Shown piece by piece: positions 1-10,336 of a stretch of 64,000 nt of DNA. Position numbers and translations under genes: made by a program. Within the stretch, counting starts at the first letter, position 1; every line of letters begins with the position of its first letter. The notes beneath the pieces are model-generated. The model saw only the letters and a list, made by a program, of their open reading frames with translations. It did no database searches and had not been told where the DNA came from. Where the stretch lies: assembly GCA_026027325.1 (NCBI GenBank), contig JAMSLZ010000003.1, positions 1,922,001 through 1,986,000 on the forward strand. The letters run 5' to 3'. The DNA comes from Actinomucor elegans (lineage: Eukaryota > Mucoromycota > Mucoromycetes > Mucorales > Mucoraceae).

Positions 1-159
1 TAAATTAAATCAAGCTTTTTTCAAAGAGCAGACTTTCATAGTTAAACAATAATGTATATAGCTATTAGAGTATTTCCAAATACATATAATTTACAATCGA
101 TTATGAACAAGATAATATATATATTATCTTGTTCATTATGATAAGGGTTTAAAAAGATC

Positions 160-220
160 TAGCTGTTCAATCTGAACATGGAATAGTAATCATAAGCGAT
201 ATTCTACTGAAATCAGATGA
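160..220 (-). repeat. Dispersed 70-bp repeat, copy near left edge
   Basis: Read on the minus strand this matches the first block of the repeat family described in the findings (GATCTCAGT-like start, then AATATCGC, then TGATTACT and TTCA). It is diverged, with perhaps 65-70 percent identity by eye, and lies in non-coding DNA upstream of the Fanzor relic. Confidence 0.4.
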
Positions 221-479
221 TTAAACTAGAAAATTCACTAGACATTGTCTTTGAACCATTTTTCGCGTTCCGCGTTATTTGATGATAAAAAATGTCAAGT
301 GCATTTTGAAGTTTGGCTAATAGGTACTAAACATTTGCCATATTAAGGAACACACTTCCATATTTTTAGCCTTCGAAAATATGCTGCTTATTCTTGTTTT
401 CAAAAGGTCCTCAAAATCGACTTTTCATCAGTTAAATATCTGTGAATTGACGATGATACTCTATAGTAACATTTTGCAG

Positions 480-1720
480 GCGCTTTCGCTCGTACTGCCT
501 TCATACGATCATGGGCATCACTTCAAAAGGAGACAATATTTTTTACAATGTCAAATTTAAAATTGATAGAGCATATGTCGGCATTTTATAGGCTTGCTCG
601 TTTGCGACCCTTAATACCTTTCTTTAATTGTTTCCCCCTTCGCAGAACTTGGGTACTTTATCGTGCCGCAATTGGTAGCAAAATTCGTTATCAAAATACC
701 CTTGGCCCTCCCTGGACTGCAGGCACTGATAACATTGAGTTTTGGTATGAAGTTGTTGATATATATTCTGCAGTTTTAAGGCTTTAAGGACAAGGGCGTC
801 TGCTATTTCGTAGTATAGTCTAAACAGATAGTGTGGGTGTAACCGCTATGAAGAAGAGAATAAACAGGAAAAAACGGTATCGAACTCGTTATACTACTGA
901 AAAGTAGCCCTCTCCATACACCACAGATTTCAACAGACCATCGGTCGTTATGTTACGATTGATCCTGGAAGACGAAATCCATTGAATTGTATACATAAAA
1001 ACTCTACTGTCGATCAGCCAATCACGCATCGATACACCAAATCATACCAAGATAAATTGGAAAATATGAAGTATCATCGTGTTCACCAAGTTATTAAATC
1101 GCAAGAAGTACAACATACTGAAATAGTTCTTAACTTTCGATTTTTAAATATGCAAACTTTTACAGAATACTCCACAAATCGATCATTGTTGTTGAATTGC
1201 TATAAAGGCATTACACTGAAACTTCACGCATATATTAAAAGACTGAAGGCTATAAAAGACATGATAGCAAAACTGACACTGATATTTAGACAAGACTCTG
1301 TCTTCGTCATGGGAAACTACTCAGCTCCAAATGTGGAATACCATAAGCCCATTAGAGATATTGGATTCAGAAAATCGTTGGAGAACCATGGCTTTTAGGC
1401 TTACTTGATTGATGAGTTAAGAACAAGTATGTGCTGCCCAGCATGTGAAAATACTAGTCTTGAGACATTCAAAAGAGTTCTAAATCCATGCCCATACAGA
1501 AGAGAAGCAAGCCCTGAAGTTGTTTATCACGGTCTATTAAGGTAATGAGTATTTTACATATAAAGATATACATTTGCCATTTAATTCTTTTTTTTTTCTT
1601 CGTAGAAGTAGCAATCAAAATTGTAGAGTGGCTATACAAAGACCTCCAGGTGCTAAGGAACTTTGAAATCATTTATAGAATGGGGACAGGGCTGCACACT
1701 TGAACATGTTTTATATTGTG
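480..1720 (+). pseudogene. Degenerate Fanzor (TnpB-like RNA-guided nuclease) gene
   Basis: Fanzors are eukaryotic relatives of TnpB, the RNA-guided RuvC-type nuclease carried by IS200/IS605 and IS607 transposons. In several frames one can read an upstream segment (548-787, with FPLRRTWVL), a segment resembling the conserved TDGV region (about 800-850, FRSIV-stop-TDSVGV), the RuvC-I motif TIDPGRRNPL (955-984), a GNYSAP segment (about 1311-1328), the block LIDELRTSMCCPAC with its catalytic-type glutamate and first zinc-ribbon cysteines (1405-1446), NPCPYRR, HGLLR, and after an intron-like gap (GT at 1542, AG at 1604-1605) SSNQNC and a RuvC-III-like LYKDLQVLRNF. At least two in-frame stops (TAA after TAVLRL-type text at 785, TAG at 1396) and several frameshifts break it, so it is dead. 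The strongest ungapped run is 955-1541. Ends are approximate. The family call rests on motif order, not on a search. Confidence 0.85.
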
Positions 1721-2331
1721 CGTATCCTTTATTCAGATGGTGTGATGCCTGAAAAAAATCGACATACTGATGGCCTCCAGAGACGTAGGAGAAGGTTGCC
1801 AGAAGAACAAGATCAAAGATGAATGCCACCAAGAAACCAATAAACTACCATGTACAATTATCGCTGTACTCCCCAAGATACACTTGGTAAAGACTAGTTT
1901 ACAAGTCTATCTGATTAATGTATTACATACACCAATATCTTTTTATCATTTATTGCTTGCTTCTTGCTTTTATTATATTCAACATTAGTTGTTATTGTTA
2001 TATAATTCTGAATATGGTTGGTTAGTTCTTTATGTATGTTTATATATTATATGATACATGTCCCATCCTGATTGATTTTTCTTTACAAATTTTGTTTTGT
2101 TTTTGGATCCAAATTTCAATGCCTTATTTCGAGTGAACCTTAGGCCAAATGTCGATCGCCAATCAGAAGCGATTGCATAATTTAAACATCGCTTTAGTAA
2201 CAAAGGTATACGCGGGGTTCGAGGTTCCGGACCGAACCCTCTCCGAACAGGAAGTGGGCTGTTTTACAAGAGGTCAGTTATGCAGTGAAGCAGTAGTTCC
2301 ATCCTCTTTCAGCAAGGTATAAATTCATTCA
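1721..2331. other. Intergenic DNA between Fanzor relic and RPL38
   Basis: A 72-codon open frame at 1770-1988 shows no recognisable domain and may be tail material of the relic element. The last 120 bp are the RPL38 promoter and carry a symmetric element at 2215-2239. Confidence 0.5.
2215..2239. promoter_or_regulatory. Inverted repeat upstream of RPL38
   Basis: GGGTTCG at 2215-2221 is the exact reverse complement of CGAACCC at 2233-2239. The 11-bp centre contains TTCCGGA, so the whole element is nearly palindromic and GC-rich in AT-rich surroundings. It sits about 95 bp before the RPL38 start, a plausible binding site for a dimeric regulator of the ribosomal protein gene. The function is inferred. 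Confidence 0.4.
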
Positions 2332-2786
2332 ATGGTAAGGGGATACAAGCATCATTAAAGCCATCTAAACGACCAAAGCCGACACGATTAATGGATGGAT
2401 TTGTCGAATGTAAAACTTGATACTGATACGATTTTTGTGTATGATTTTTTTTTAGCCTAAGCAGGTTCTGGACATCAAGCATTTCCTCGAAATCACTCGT
2501 AGAAAGGACGCTACCTGTAAGCAACTTGATAACATTATCGTTTAATTTCAACTCTAATTGACATGTTGCTCTTTCCCTGTAGCTGTCCGTGTCAAGAAGA
2601 ACGGTGAACAACACAAGTTCAAGGTCAGATGTTCTCGTTACTTGTACACCCTCGTCGTTAACGATCGCCAAAAGGCTTTGAAGCTTAAGCAATCTCTCCC
2701 TCCTGGTAAGATAAATAGCTAGGAATAACATGAATCAGATTACTTACTCTTTGGCATTTGTAGCTCTTAACGTCCAAGAACTTTAA
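2332..2786 (+). CDS. RPL38: 60S ribosomal protein eL38
   Basis: Component of the large cytosolic ribosomal subunit. Four exons: 2332-2334 (the ATG alone), 2456-2516, 2583-2705 and 2764-2786, each intron with GTAAG-type donors and AG acceptors. They join to 69 residues beginning [17 protein letters not shown] and ending LPPALNVQEL, which matches eL38 over its whole length (family members are about 70-80 residues). The start codon split off as its own exon is a common arrangement for ribosomal protein genes in fungi. Codon use (AAG, GTC, CGT, CTC) is that of a strongly expressed gene. An AATAAA-like stretch follows at about 2842. The next gene begins about 250 bp downstream on the same strand. 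Confidence 0.95.
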
Positions 2787-3035
2787 ATTAGTTTGAATTG
2801 ATCAGTCTTGTTTGTTCATTCTAGCTTTTTTATGATATTTGTAATAAAGGATTCAATGGACACCAATGCTTAGACGGCACTTGCTCGAGATTCTAGATAA
2901 TGGGTTTACTTGGAAAGGGGACTTATTCAGTTCATTCTGTAGATTTTAGCGCCAGTCACTGGTATTTAATTTTTTTTTTTCTGATTTTTCGTACTGCTTC
3001 TTTCGTTCTTTCTTCAAGCTCGAGATTACCGGCAA

Positions 3036-3448
3036 ATGTCAGATTTTCAAAAAGCAATGTTGGACAAGCAAGTAAGGCTTGAATACTATAATTGAGATAT
3101 TGTGTTGCTGGGTCTTTTTTTCTTATTTGAAATTTCATACAAGATTCAAGAATCAAAAGTGTTGAATGCTGAACTATCACACTTAAGGCCAGATACTGTA
3201 AGTGAATTGAGCAATAATATCAAGTTTCTCGGTTAATGTGTCAATGGGTTATAGAAACTTTATGAGCGCCAAGTGCCTTCTTCAAACATATTCTTCCTCG
3301 CTAAGGATAATGAAGTCGTGAAATCGAAAAGTGCGAGTAAGTTGAACCATCACCAGCCGATTTATAATATGTTCTAATCAATCATGCCTTGATATTACTG
3401 AAAAAAAAAAAAGATTACCAGAAAGAACTCGAAAAGCAGCTGAAATAA
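3036..3448 (+). CDS. ASDURF-like prefoldin-type subunit (PAQosome)
   Basis: Small protein of 68 residues built from four exons: 3036-3071, 3144-3197, 3255-3336 and 3414-3448. The joined text includes KIQESKVLNAEL-type coiled coil and the block KLYERQVPSSNIFFLAKD, which resembles the human ASNSD1 upstream-ORF protein (ASDURF; VYRQQQNSNIFFLADR), a prefoldin-like subunit of the R2TP/PAQosome co-chaperone. The rest is heptad-like coiled coil ending YQKELEKQLK. In humans this protein is made from the 5' leader of ASNSD1 mRNA; here it stands alone, with no asparagine-synthetase-like frame downstream (the next gene encodes a DUF2470 protein). The N-terminus is shorter than the 96-residue human form, so an extra upstream exon cannot be excluded. 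Confidence 0.75.
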
Positions 3449-3583
3449 TCGCGTAACTAGGCATTAAAAATACGCTAAAACTAGACAGCCGAAGGTTTAC
3501 AGACTTACTTTTCATCTGAGGAAGAATAAATAAAAACCAGCACTTTCACTTATTTCAATTTTCTTTATTATCTCCTATTCATT

Positions 3584-4520
3584 ATGGCATCTTTACCTGA
3601 TCCTCTTGCCACTGCTAGTGCACCCATTTCAGCTTACATGAGTGGACATGAAAGTAAATTACAATGAGGTCAAAGATTATTCAAACTTTCTTACAGAGAT
3701 CTACTATATGCAGGTGCTAATTTAGCCTACGTAAAACACTTTGGCAAAAAGATGGACGCGGTTAGTGCAACTTTTAAAAGCCTCAACTCGCAAGGATTTA
3801 ACGTCGCGTACAAAACAGCTGACGGTGCAGAGCACGAAGTCTTTATTGAATACAATGCTCCTGTTACTAAGCGTGAAGACGTACGTCCTGTATTGGAAGA
3901 TATGGCAAAGGAAGCCGAGACAGCTCTTGGCATGGTACAAGTTTATCTCTCTATAATTAAGTATACATGTATAACTGTTTCTATTACTACAGCCTAGCTC
4001 AATGAATGGGCCTCCTCCGTTCAAGGCAATGATGAAAGCAGCTGCAATTGAAGATGCTCAAAACGCTGAAATCAAACGGCTTCATGAAGATAAAGGCTCT
4101 GAGAAATCTGCTGTAATTGATAGTGTGTTTGGTACTGATAAAGAGCCATCAACTGTGCCATTGGATGTATTTTATCCTACAGATAAGTTCTGGCAATTGG
4201 CGATTACACTCGGTTTAGGGTCCAATGCTTTACTAGCCTATGGCTCAGACGAGGTTTTACAACGATTCTTACCTTCTTTTGCCATGTCAGTTCGAGAGTA
4301 CCTTACACCAGGACTAATTCGTAATATCTTTCATACCGCTATGGTGATTCATTTGCTCCTGGCATCCGTAGCATTTGGTGTATGTTTGAGGAGAGGTTGG
4401 TATAGTCCTTTGAATCTTTTTAAATGGACAGGAAGCGCGGCATTATATGGAAGTGCTTCTTTGATCAAACTTTTTCATCATGGAAAGGAGGTTAAGAAAG
4501 CAGCGAAGAAGGCAAACTGA
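3584..4520 (+). CDS. DUF2470 protein with C-terminal membrane domain
   Basis: Three exons, 3584-3653, 3714-3934 and 3993-4520, give about 273 residues. Residues of about 20-95 (YVKHFGKKMDAVS to EDMAKEAETALGM) resemble DUF2470, a fold found in heme-utilisation and FMN-binding split-barrel proteins. The C-terminal half has three hydrophobic segments (WQLAITLGLGSNALLAY, HTAMVIHLLLASVAFGV, GSAALYGSASLIKLF) resembling the TMEM254-like DUF4499 module, and a lysine-rich tail. This two-part architecture is, to my knowledge, common in fungal hypothetical proteins; the function is not established. The donor of the second intron could be 3935 or six bases later without changing the frame. A pyrimidine-rich leader precedes the ATG. 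Confidence 0.8.
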
Positions 4521-5752
4521 GTATGAAAACACCCTTCTCTTTTATGAGTATATAATATCACTCGTTAAAATATCGCAACTAACATAATAAAGCGAATACA
4601 TAGCAGTTAAGCATCGCTTACTCTACTACCTTATTATATTGATTTCGTTTGTCTTCTTTGAATATGCTTGATTTATTTTGTTTATTCGTTCTAATTTTAA
4701 AATCGATCATATATCTACTAATGCGTCAAAAATAAGATTACATGCGCAGTAAATGTAATTTATTCGAAGTTGTGGCATAATAGAAGTTTATGGAGAGAAT
4801 AAAATTGAAATAACTATATACTCAAGTATTCAAAACATGGAACATTCATTCTACATACTAACTATTAATCAGATGTAAAATTTGGTTGGAATCAATCAAG
4901 AAAATCTACTAAACATTTATTTAGATCATTGAAAATGCAAGCCATTTACAGGCAATCGTTAAAATATAACATAAATATTAAAATTTAGCTAAACAGTAGT
5001 TTAGTAGATACAATAATTCACTCGAAATAAGTACTAGCTGCAATACGTGATATCAAATAGAATACAAAGAGTGCTGGAATGTTTAAAACATATTTTGCAC
5101 GGCTGGTGTTCATGTAAAGATGTTTAATTATAATTGGTTGTCGAATTTTTACAACTGAAATACCCTATTAGATAGATCTCAGGCGATCTGCAAAAGTCAC
5201 GTTTAATAAGTAGTATCTACTCATAATTGGCTGATTTACCTACTTGAACCATTGCTTGGCTGAAATATACATATTATAGTAGCAATAATCAATAATCAAT
5301 TATATAGACTATATATTCTCAACTCTAAATCTCTTCGCTAATCTCAGCCATATGCCGCATATGAATAGCAGTTCTTGCTCATAATGAGCTACTGCATTTA
5401 TTAAATTGCCAAGAACACTGATAGAGAGCATTTGAAAGAATTAAGCACAGAAATCACTCAAGGCAATGATGATATTCATAAATTCCTTCAAATCTGCAGA
5501 GTATAAAACTGATGTACTGTAGCTAACCGCATATACATATGTTGCTAATGATAAATATTTGGTACATGATATCAGATAGTCATAACGAGACTTTAAAATT
5601 ATACAAGGATGCGATACACAAATTTTATTAATGTTCGATAGAGAGCAGGTAGAAAATGATAAGCATGATAATAATAATAGTAGTAATACAATGTAAGCAC
5701 GTCAAGAATTTAAAAATACAAATACAAATAGAAGATGAAAAAAATAGATAAT
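4521..5752. other. AT-rich intergenic region
   Basis: No gene is seen. It holds the 3' UTR of the DUF2470 gene (AATAAA-like at about 4585), a 19-bp segment at 5012-5030 that recurs near 22392, and one clear copy of the dispersed repeat at 5341-5406. Confidence 0.6.
5341..5406 (+). repeat. Dispersed 70-bp repeat copy
   Basis: One of the best copies. It starts ATCTCAGCCATATGCCGCAT and ends with ATAATGAGCTACTGCATTTA and TTAAAT. Both conserved blocks and their spacing match the family described in the findings. Confidence 0.65.
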
Positions 5753-7164
5753 TTACGAGCTCTTGGTAATCTCCTGTCCAGGATTATATTTCAACCAACC
5801 CCAAGAGGCTGACGCATATACATTTGGAGGAATTGAACGGCCACTAATCCAGGAACCAAAGGTAGCAAGAGGACCAAAGACATTAGTTTGCATAACAGAC
5901 TCTTTCTAAACATGATATTAGATTGTGAATGGAAAATATAGCTACTTCTTACCTTTCCCAGGATAAGCTTGATAAGAGCCATATCTCTGCTTTGATATGG
6001 CTCCAATTCTTCTTGAGTAGCGCCATTAATCATCTTTCGGATGTTTGTTAACACAGCAAGACCTTGCATCCAAGCAAAACTGCCCGTCTTAACATCTGTG
6101 TGGTCAATGACATCGCCTGCAGCAAAGATATTGGTGAACCTATCATCTTGAATTTGCATTGTAGGCTTCACTTTGACAAACCCGTTTTCTTCGTTAATAG
6201 TTTCTGGTGAAAAGGCTTTGAGTAAACTGTTATTGGGTGTCATACCAATACACATGATCTGAAAATGATATGTAAGTGGGTCAACTAAACACTAATAAAG
6301 TAGCTACTTACTGCGAGATCACCGTGAATAACTTTACCACCTTTAGTGTGAACCTCAACAGGCTTGACTTCCAATGGAAACCCACCAGGAGGTAGAACCA
6401 CACGATCACCCAATACTTGTTTTACACCTGTCTTCTTAAGGATATTATAGATCATAACATCCATACTGACTTTGTATCGAGGCAAGTATCTATTACGAGA
6501 ATGTAGAAGCGTCACATTCTTTTCAGGGTAATGTTCTTTGATTTCAGCAGCAAGTTCTATAAAGAAACAATAGAGTTAACTCATCGTTCGCTCAGCTTTT
6601 ACCACGGCAGCTTTACCTAATCCAACCGCACCAGCACCAATCACAATGGGTCGTTCAGATTCTGCAATGACTTTTTGATATTGCTTAAGTCTTTCAATAC
6701 ATTCCTCTTTTGAGTTTTCAGTGAAACGTCCGGGAGCGGGAATGCTTGTGCCGGCAGCGTAGACAAGATAAGCGTACTCAATCTGGTCACCAAAACCATC
6801 TACTTTTCTATCAAGGGATACGTATTGCTCATGGATACCGATCGCACGGGCTTGAATCACTTTACCAATTGTATCATCGTTATTGAACATATTTTCATAA
6901 GGTACAAAGATGTCTTCTTCAAAACCGCTGATAACGGAAGCACGAGGAAAAGCAAAGACATGATTGAAATGAGACTTTTCGTCAATCAAGATGAACCTGT
7001 AATTTTCATCATGATCATCGCACCAGTTAAGAGAAGCACCGATGGCTACATGTAATAGCTGTTTAAGTATTTTGCGATTTTTTGCCTATCAATTATAGCT
7101 TACCTGCACAAGATGCACCGATGAAAACAATGTTCTTTTGCTGCTTCAACTCTTTTGAAACCAT
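5753..7164 (-). CDS. AIFM2/FSP1-like NAD(P)H oxidoreductase
   Basis: Two-dinucleotide-binding flavoprotein of the AIF/NDH-2 type. Relatives reduce quinones with NADH, and human FSP1 protects membranes from lipid peroxidation. Five exons on the minus strand (7104-7164, 6617-7045, 6312-6556, 5953-6258, 5753-5905) join to 397 residues. Visible motifs: N-terminal VFIGAS FAD-binding strand; central IVIGAGAVGLELAAEI, the GxGxxG pyridine-nucleotide site with its downstream glutamate (about 154-169); and TNIFAAGDVID, the second FAD-contacting motif (about 290). The conserved C-terminus is SASWGWLKYNPG. There is no glycine at position 2, so the myristoylation known for human FSP1 is not predicted. All splice junctions keep the frame. 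Exact substrate is uncertain. Confidence 0.85.
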
Positions 7165-8351
7165 CTTGATGTTTTTAGTTTAGAGGAAAGAGGAAAGAGT
7201 CGGTAGGCTTCTAGAGAAACTACAGAAAGGCCCAATATCTGAATTACAATCTGATAACAAATCACTTACCTGGTTAGATCTGATAAACAGTCACCTCCAT
7301 CTGTAGAGCTAGAATTTTAGTCACACAGCATTCTCTCAAATGACACAAGAATACAATCACTTCAAGAAGCGTATCAAATTCGTACTGTTAGCCAAATCAG
7401 CAGTATGATTTGAATCTGATTACTGAGCCTCAAAACTAGAGAATAGACTATTTTACAGAAAAAAGTACCATGAAATACGGTTAAAGCTGATCTAAACTGC
7501 AAATAGGTGTATAGATGTATTGCAATAAGATAATACAAGTATATTATTCGCCTAGTGCCTCAAGAAACTCTTACAAAGACTAGATTATAAGTCCATACCT
7601 TACTTTCTTTCTTTTTTTTTTGAACTTCGGGGAGCTTCGCTAACACCGAAGGTCCCCGATATTCATTTGGCGAAAAGGATTTTAGATTCAAAATCCCCGT
7701 TATTTTGTGCTACAGTATTACTGAAGCATCTTTATCAGATGCAATGCTATTAATGCATCAGCTGTTATTATAACTCACGTGTATTTTACTAGTTTGTCAT
7801 CGTACACAAACTTTTATTTTCTGATGGTTCCGATGATCTTGTCAGTTTGTATCATTTGAAGGGATTATTGGATTTTTTTTTAGCAAAAAAACTTCAGTAA
7901 CTTGTTTTAAACATGATCTACTGATTGTTTAACATGCCATTTTTCACTGTATCACATAAATCAGTTTTAGACATTTCAACAAATTGTGCAACATTGATCC
8001 AGATCAATTATCCAGATCAATTATTGAGGTTTACTAAAAGTAGGCGAGTAGGTTTAGAGAGGTTATATTATGATATTGATATTGAGCAATTGCTTGAGTT
8101 GTTTGTTGAGTTATCGTTTATTGATATATGTATGCGTATATATATATTAGTACAGAAATGGGGATGTAATATATAATGGTAGTAAAGTAGTATTAGTTAT
8201 ATAATAATAGAGAAAATGATATAGTGCAATAGGTAGTAATTTTGGTTCTTGAGGGAATTAAAGAGTACATGATAGGTTTCTATTGGAGTTTGCTTATTGT
8301 GCGCTATAGTAAATAGGAGCGACAGTTCTATCCAAACATAACGTTCTTAGC
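7165..8351. other. Intergenic region with a GC-rich hairpin
   Basis: No convincing gene. An 83-codon frame at 7925-8176 is low in complexity and unlike any family I know. The region contains a strong hairpin at 7628-7658 and a weaker one at 7677-7696. Confidence 0.6.
7628..7696. other. Tandem hairpins ending in CCCCG, possible structured RNA
   Basis: The arm CGGGGAGCTTCG (7628-7639) pairs with CGAAGGTCCCCG (7647-7658) over 12 bp with one mismatch, closing a 7-nt loop. Eighteen bases later GGATTTT (7677-7683) pairs with AAAATCC (7690-7696) around a 6-nt loop. Both 3' arms run into TCCCCG. The stem is unusually GC-rich for this window. No tRNA or snoRNA architecture fits. It may be an unrecognised ncRNA or a folded transposon end. 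Confidence 0.35.
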
Positions 8352-10336
8352 TTACTCTTTCTTGGTGCTATAATCATCAGAGACTTGCTCATCGGTATCA
8401 ACAGCTTCTTTACCGGCGGCTTCTTCATGATGATCATGTTCAGTCAAAGCCAAAGGACGCATTCTAAAAAAGAAGCCCAAAGCTATGGCAGCAAGGCAAA
8501 GAGAAGCAATTGAGAGGACTTTTTGAACTTCACCGTAAGCTATTGAAGCACCATCATGTTGATCTTGAGGAAGCAGGTCGATGTAGGTCAGGTTACCAAG
8601 AATTTGAGAGGGATCATATTCACCAGGAACATGTTCAGCAAGTTTAGAAGGCAACAAGGCGTTCCAGATAGCACCTGCAATAGCAGAACCAACACTAGTA
8701 GCGATAGTACCACCTACTTGAACCAATGCAGTGACCATAGAAAGATCTAACATAATAATATCAGCGACTAATAATAATTAATTGAGCAATTGAACTTACC
8801 AGCATGAGGAACAGAAGATTGGCAAGCAACAAGAACAGGAACATAGATCATACCGGAACCAAAGCCAGCAATTATTTGAGTAATGACAACAAAAGCGATA
8901 GAAGAAGAGGGATGACGAGATGGAATCATAAGACCCATGCCGAGAATATACAAACAGATACCAACAAAAAGGATAGGCCTGTATACCTTGAAACGCTTCA
9001 TCAAGAAACCTGACATGACTTGGGTAATCAAGAACATGGCATGATAACTACGTTCAATATAAGTAGCTTCCATAATAGAAGATCTACGAGTAACTTGGAG
9101 ATATGTCATAAAGTAACTCCAGTTACTAGCGCGGATAGTGGAAATAGCAGCGCAACACAAGACACCAGCAATAGGGGTAGGAGTATCCCAGTCGCCAACA
9201 GGAATAATGGGATACTCAGCAAATTTCCATTCATAAATACAGAAAATGATAGCGCAAACGAAACCACCAACGAGACAACCAATAGTACGAGGAGTTTCCC
9301 AGCCACCCCATTCAGCAGGACCGAGTACAAGTGGTAATAATATCATACAAAGTGCACCAATGAACAAGACACTACCGATAGCATCGATTTCGTTACAGAC
9401 ATATTTGGTTTTTTCGATAAAAGTTAAACCTTGGTACTTGGACTTATCTCTAGATGGCAATTGGCCAGACTGTTTGACAGTTTTTTCGATACGGAACAAA
9501 CCCCACAATAAGGGAATGGCAGTTGCACCAACACAGAAACAGATCATGGCATAAGTCCATCTCCAAGAACTGTTTTCAACAATCGCTTGGCCAGCAAGTG
9601 GAGCGGCAAAGATGTTAATCATGGCAGGTAAATCGTAAAAGGCTTGGAAAATACCACGATTGGCAGAGGATGTGATATCTATGAAAGATTAGATTCCATA
9701 CTTTTATTTCCTTGTATAATAAGCACACATACCAGCAATAAGAACATGACCGAGAACAGATACACCAGCGAAACCAAAAGCGTAAATAACTTGACCACCC
9801 TATAACACAGATCAATATCTATTATTGATCTCGATTGTTCTATGAACTTACCACAAGGGTATCCATGTTAGGAGCAACAGCTTGCACAACACCAGAAAGG
9901 ATATAGAAAAAGATGGCAATGACAAAGGCTTCAGTTCTACCAATCATATCAGAGAACTTTGCATACATGGGCAAAAGGACGGTTTGAACAATATAAAGGA
10001 CGATATTGATAAGGGCAGAGATATTCATCGAGTTGAAAGCACTAGTAATGGCAACAGAGGCAGCATAAGTAAGATTACCTTCCCAGTTTTTGGCCCATGC
10101 AACTAAGATAATACTACAAGTATATGTAAGTTACTATAGATCATTCCTTCTTCCAAAAGTGGTACTTACCCAGTCACAACAAGCATTCTATCCCATTTTT
10201 TACCAAATCTCTTCATAAGCATAACCTTTTGAATACCATAGAACTCCTTGCTTAAATCTTCCTTTTCCGTAGGAGTCAACTCTCCGAGAGGTGCATCCCG
10301 AGAAAACTGCTTCTCTTCATCCATAGAACTAGCCAT
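8352..10336 (-). CDS. MFS transporter, siderophore-iron (ARN/SIT) type
   Basis: Plasma-membrane or vesicular proton-coupled transporter; its relatives import ferric siderophores. Five exons (10170-10336, 9852-10113, 9733-9799, 8800-9678, 8352-8746) give 589 residues with about 14 hydrophobic segments, the usual number for the ARN/SIT family. Visible features: the loop 2-3 segment YAKFSDMIGRTEAF (MFS motif A-like), SSANRGIFQAFYDLPAMINIFAAPLAGQAIV, SSWRWTYAMICFCVG, and the late segment GSGMIYVPVLVACQSSVPHADLSMVTALVQVGGTIATSVG. Another typical point is the long loop after about residue 260 (RDKSKYQGLTF). The tail is acidic and histidine-bearing (EHDHHEEAAGK). Substrate is inferred from family resemblance, and other MFS groups are possible. 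Its 5' side faces a 4-kb gene-free stretch. Confidence 0.85.

Noticed and set aside
2211..2245. tRNA-like GGTTCGAGGTTCC text
   Set aside because: No cloverleaf or acceptor stem forms around it; it fits better as a symmetric promoter element.
3722..4024. Minus-strand frames of 68 and 100 codons opposite the DUF2470 gene
   Set aside because: They mirror the real exons on the other strand and carry no recognisable protein text.
7925..8176. 83-codon + ORF between the FSP1-like and MFS genes
   Set aside because: Low-complexity Ile/Leu-rich text, no splice partners and no family resemblance.
8804..10106. Several + strand ORFs of 69-105 codons
   Set aside because: Antisense shadows of the MFS transporter exons, with repetitive Asn/Thr/Ser text.
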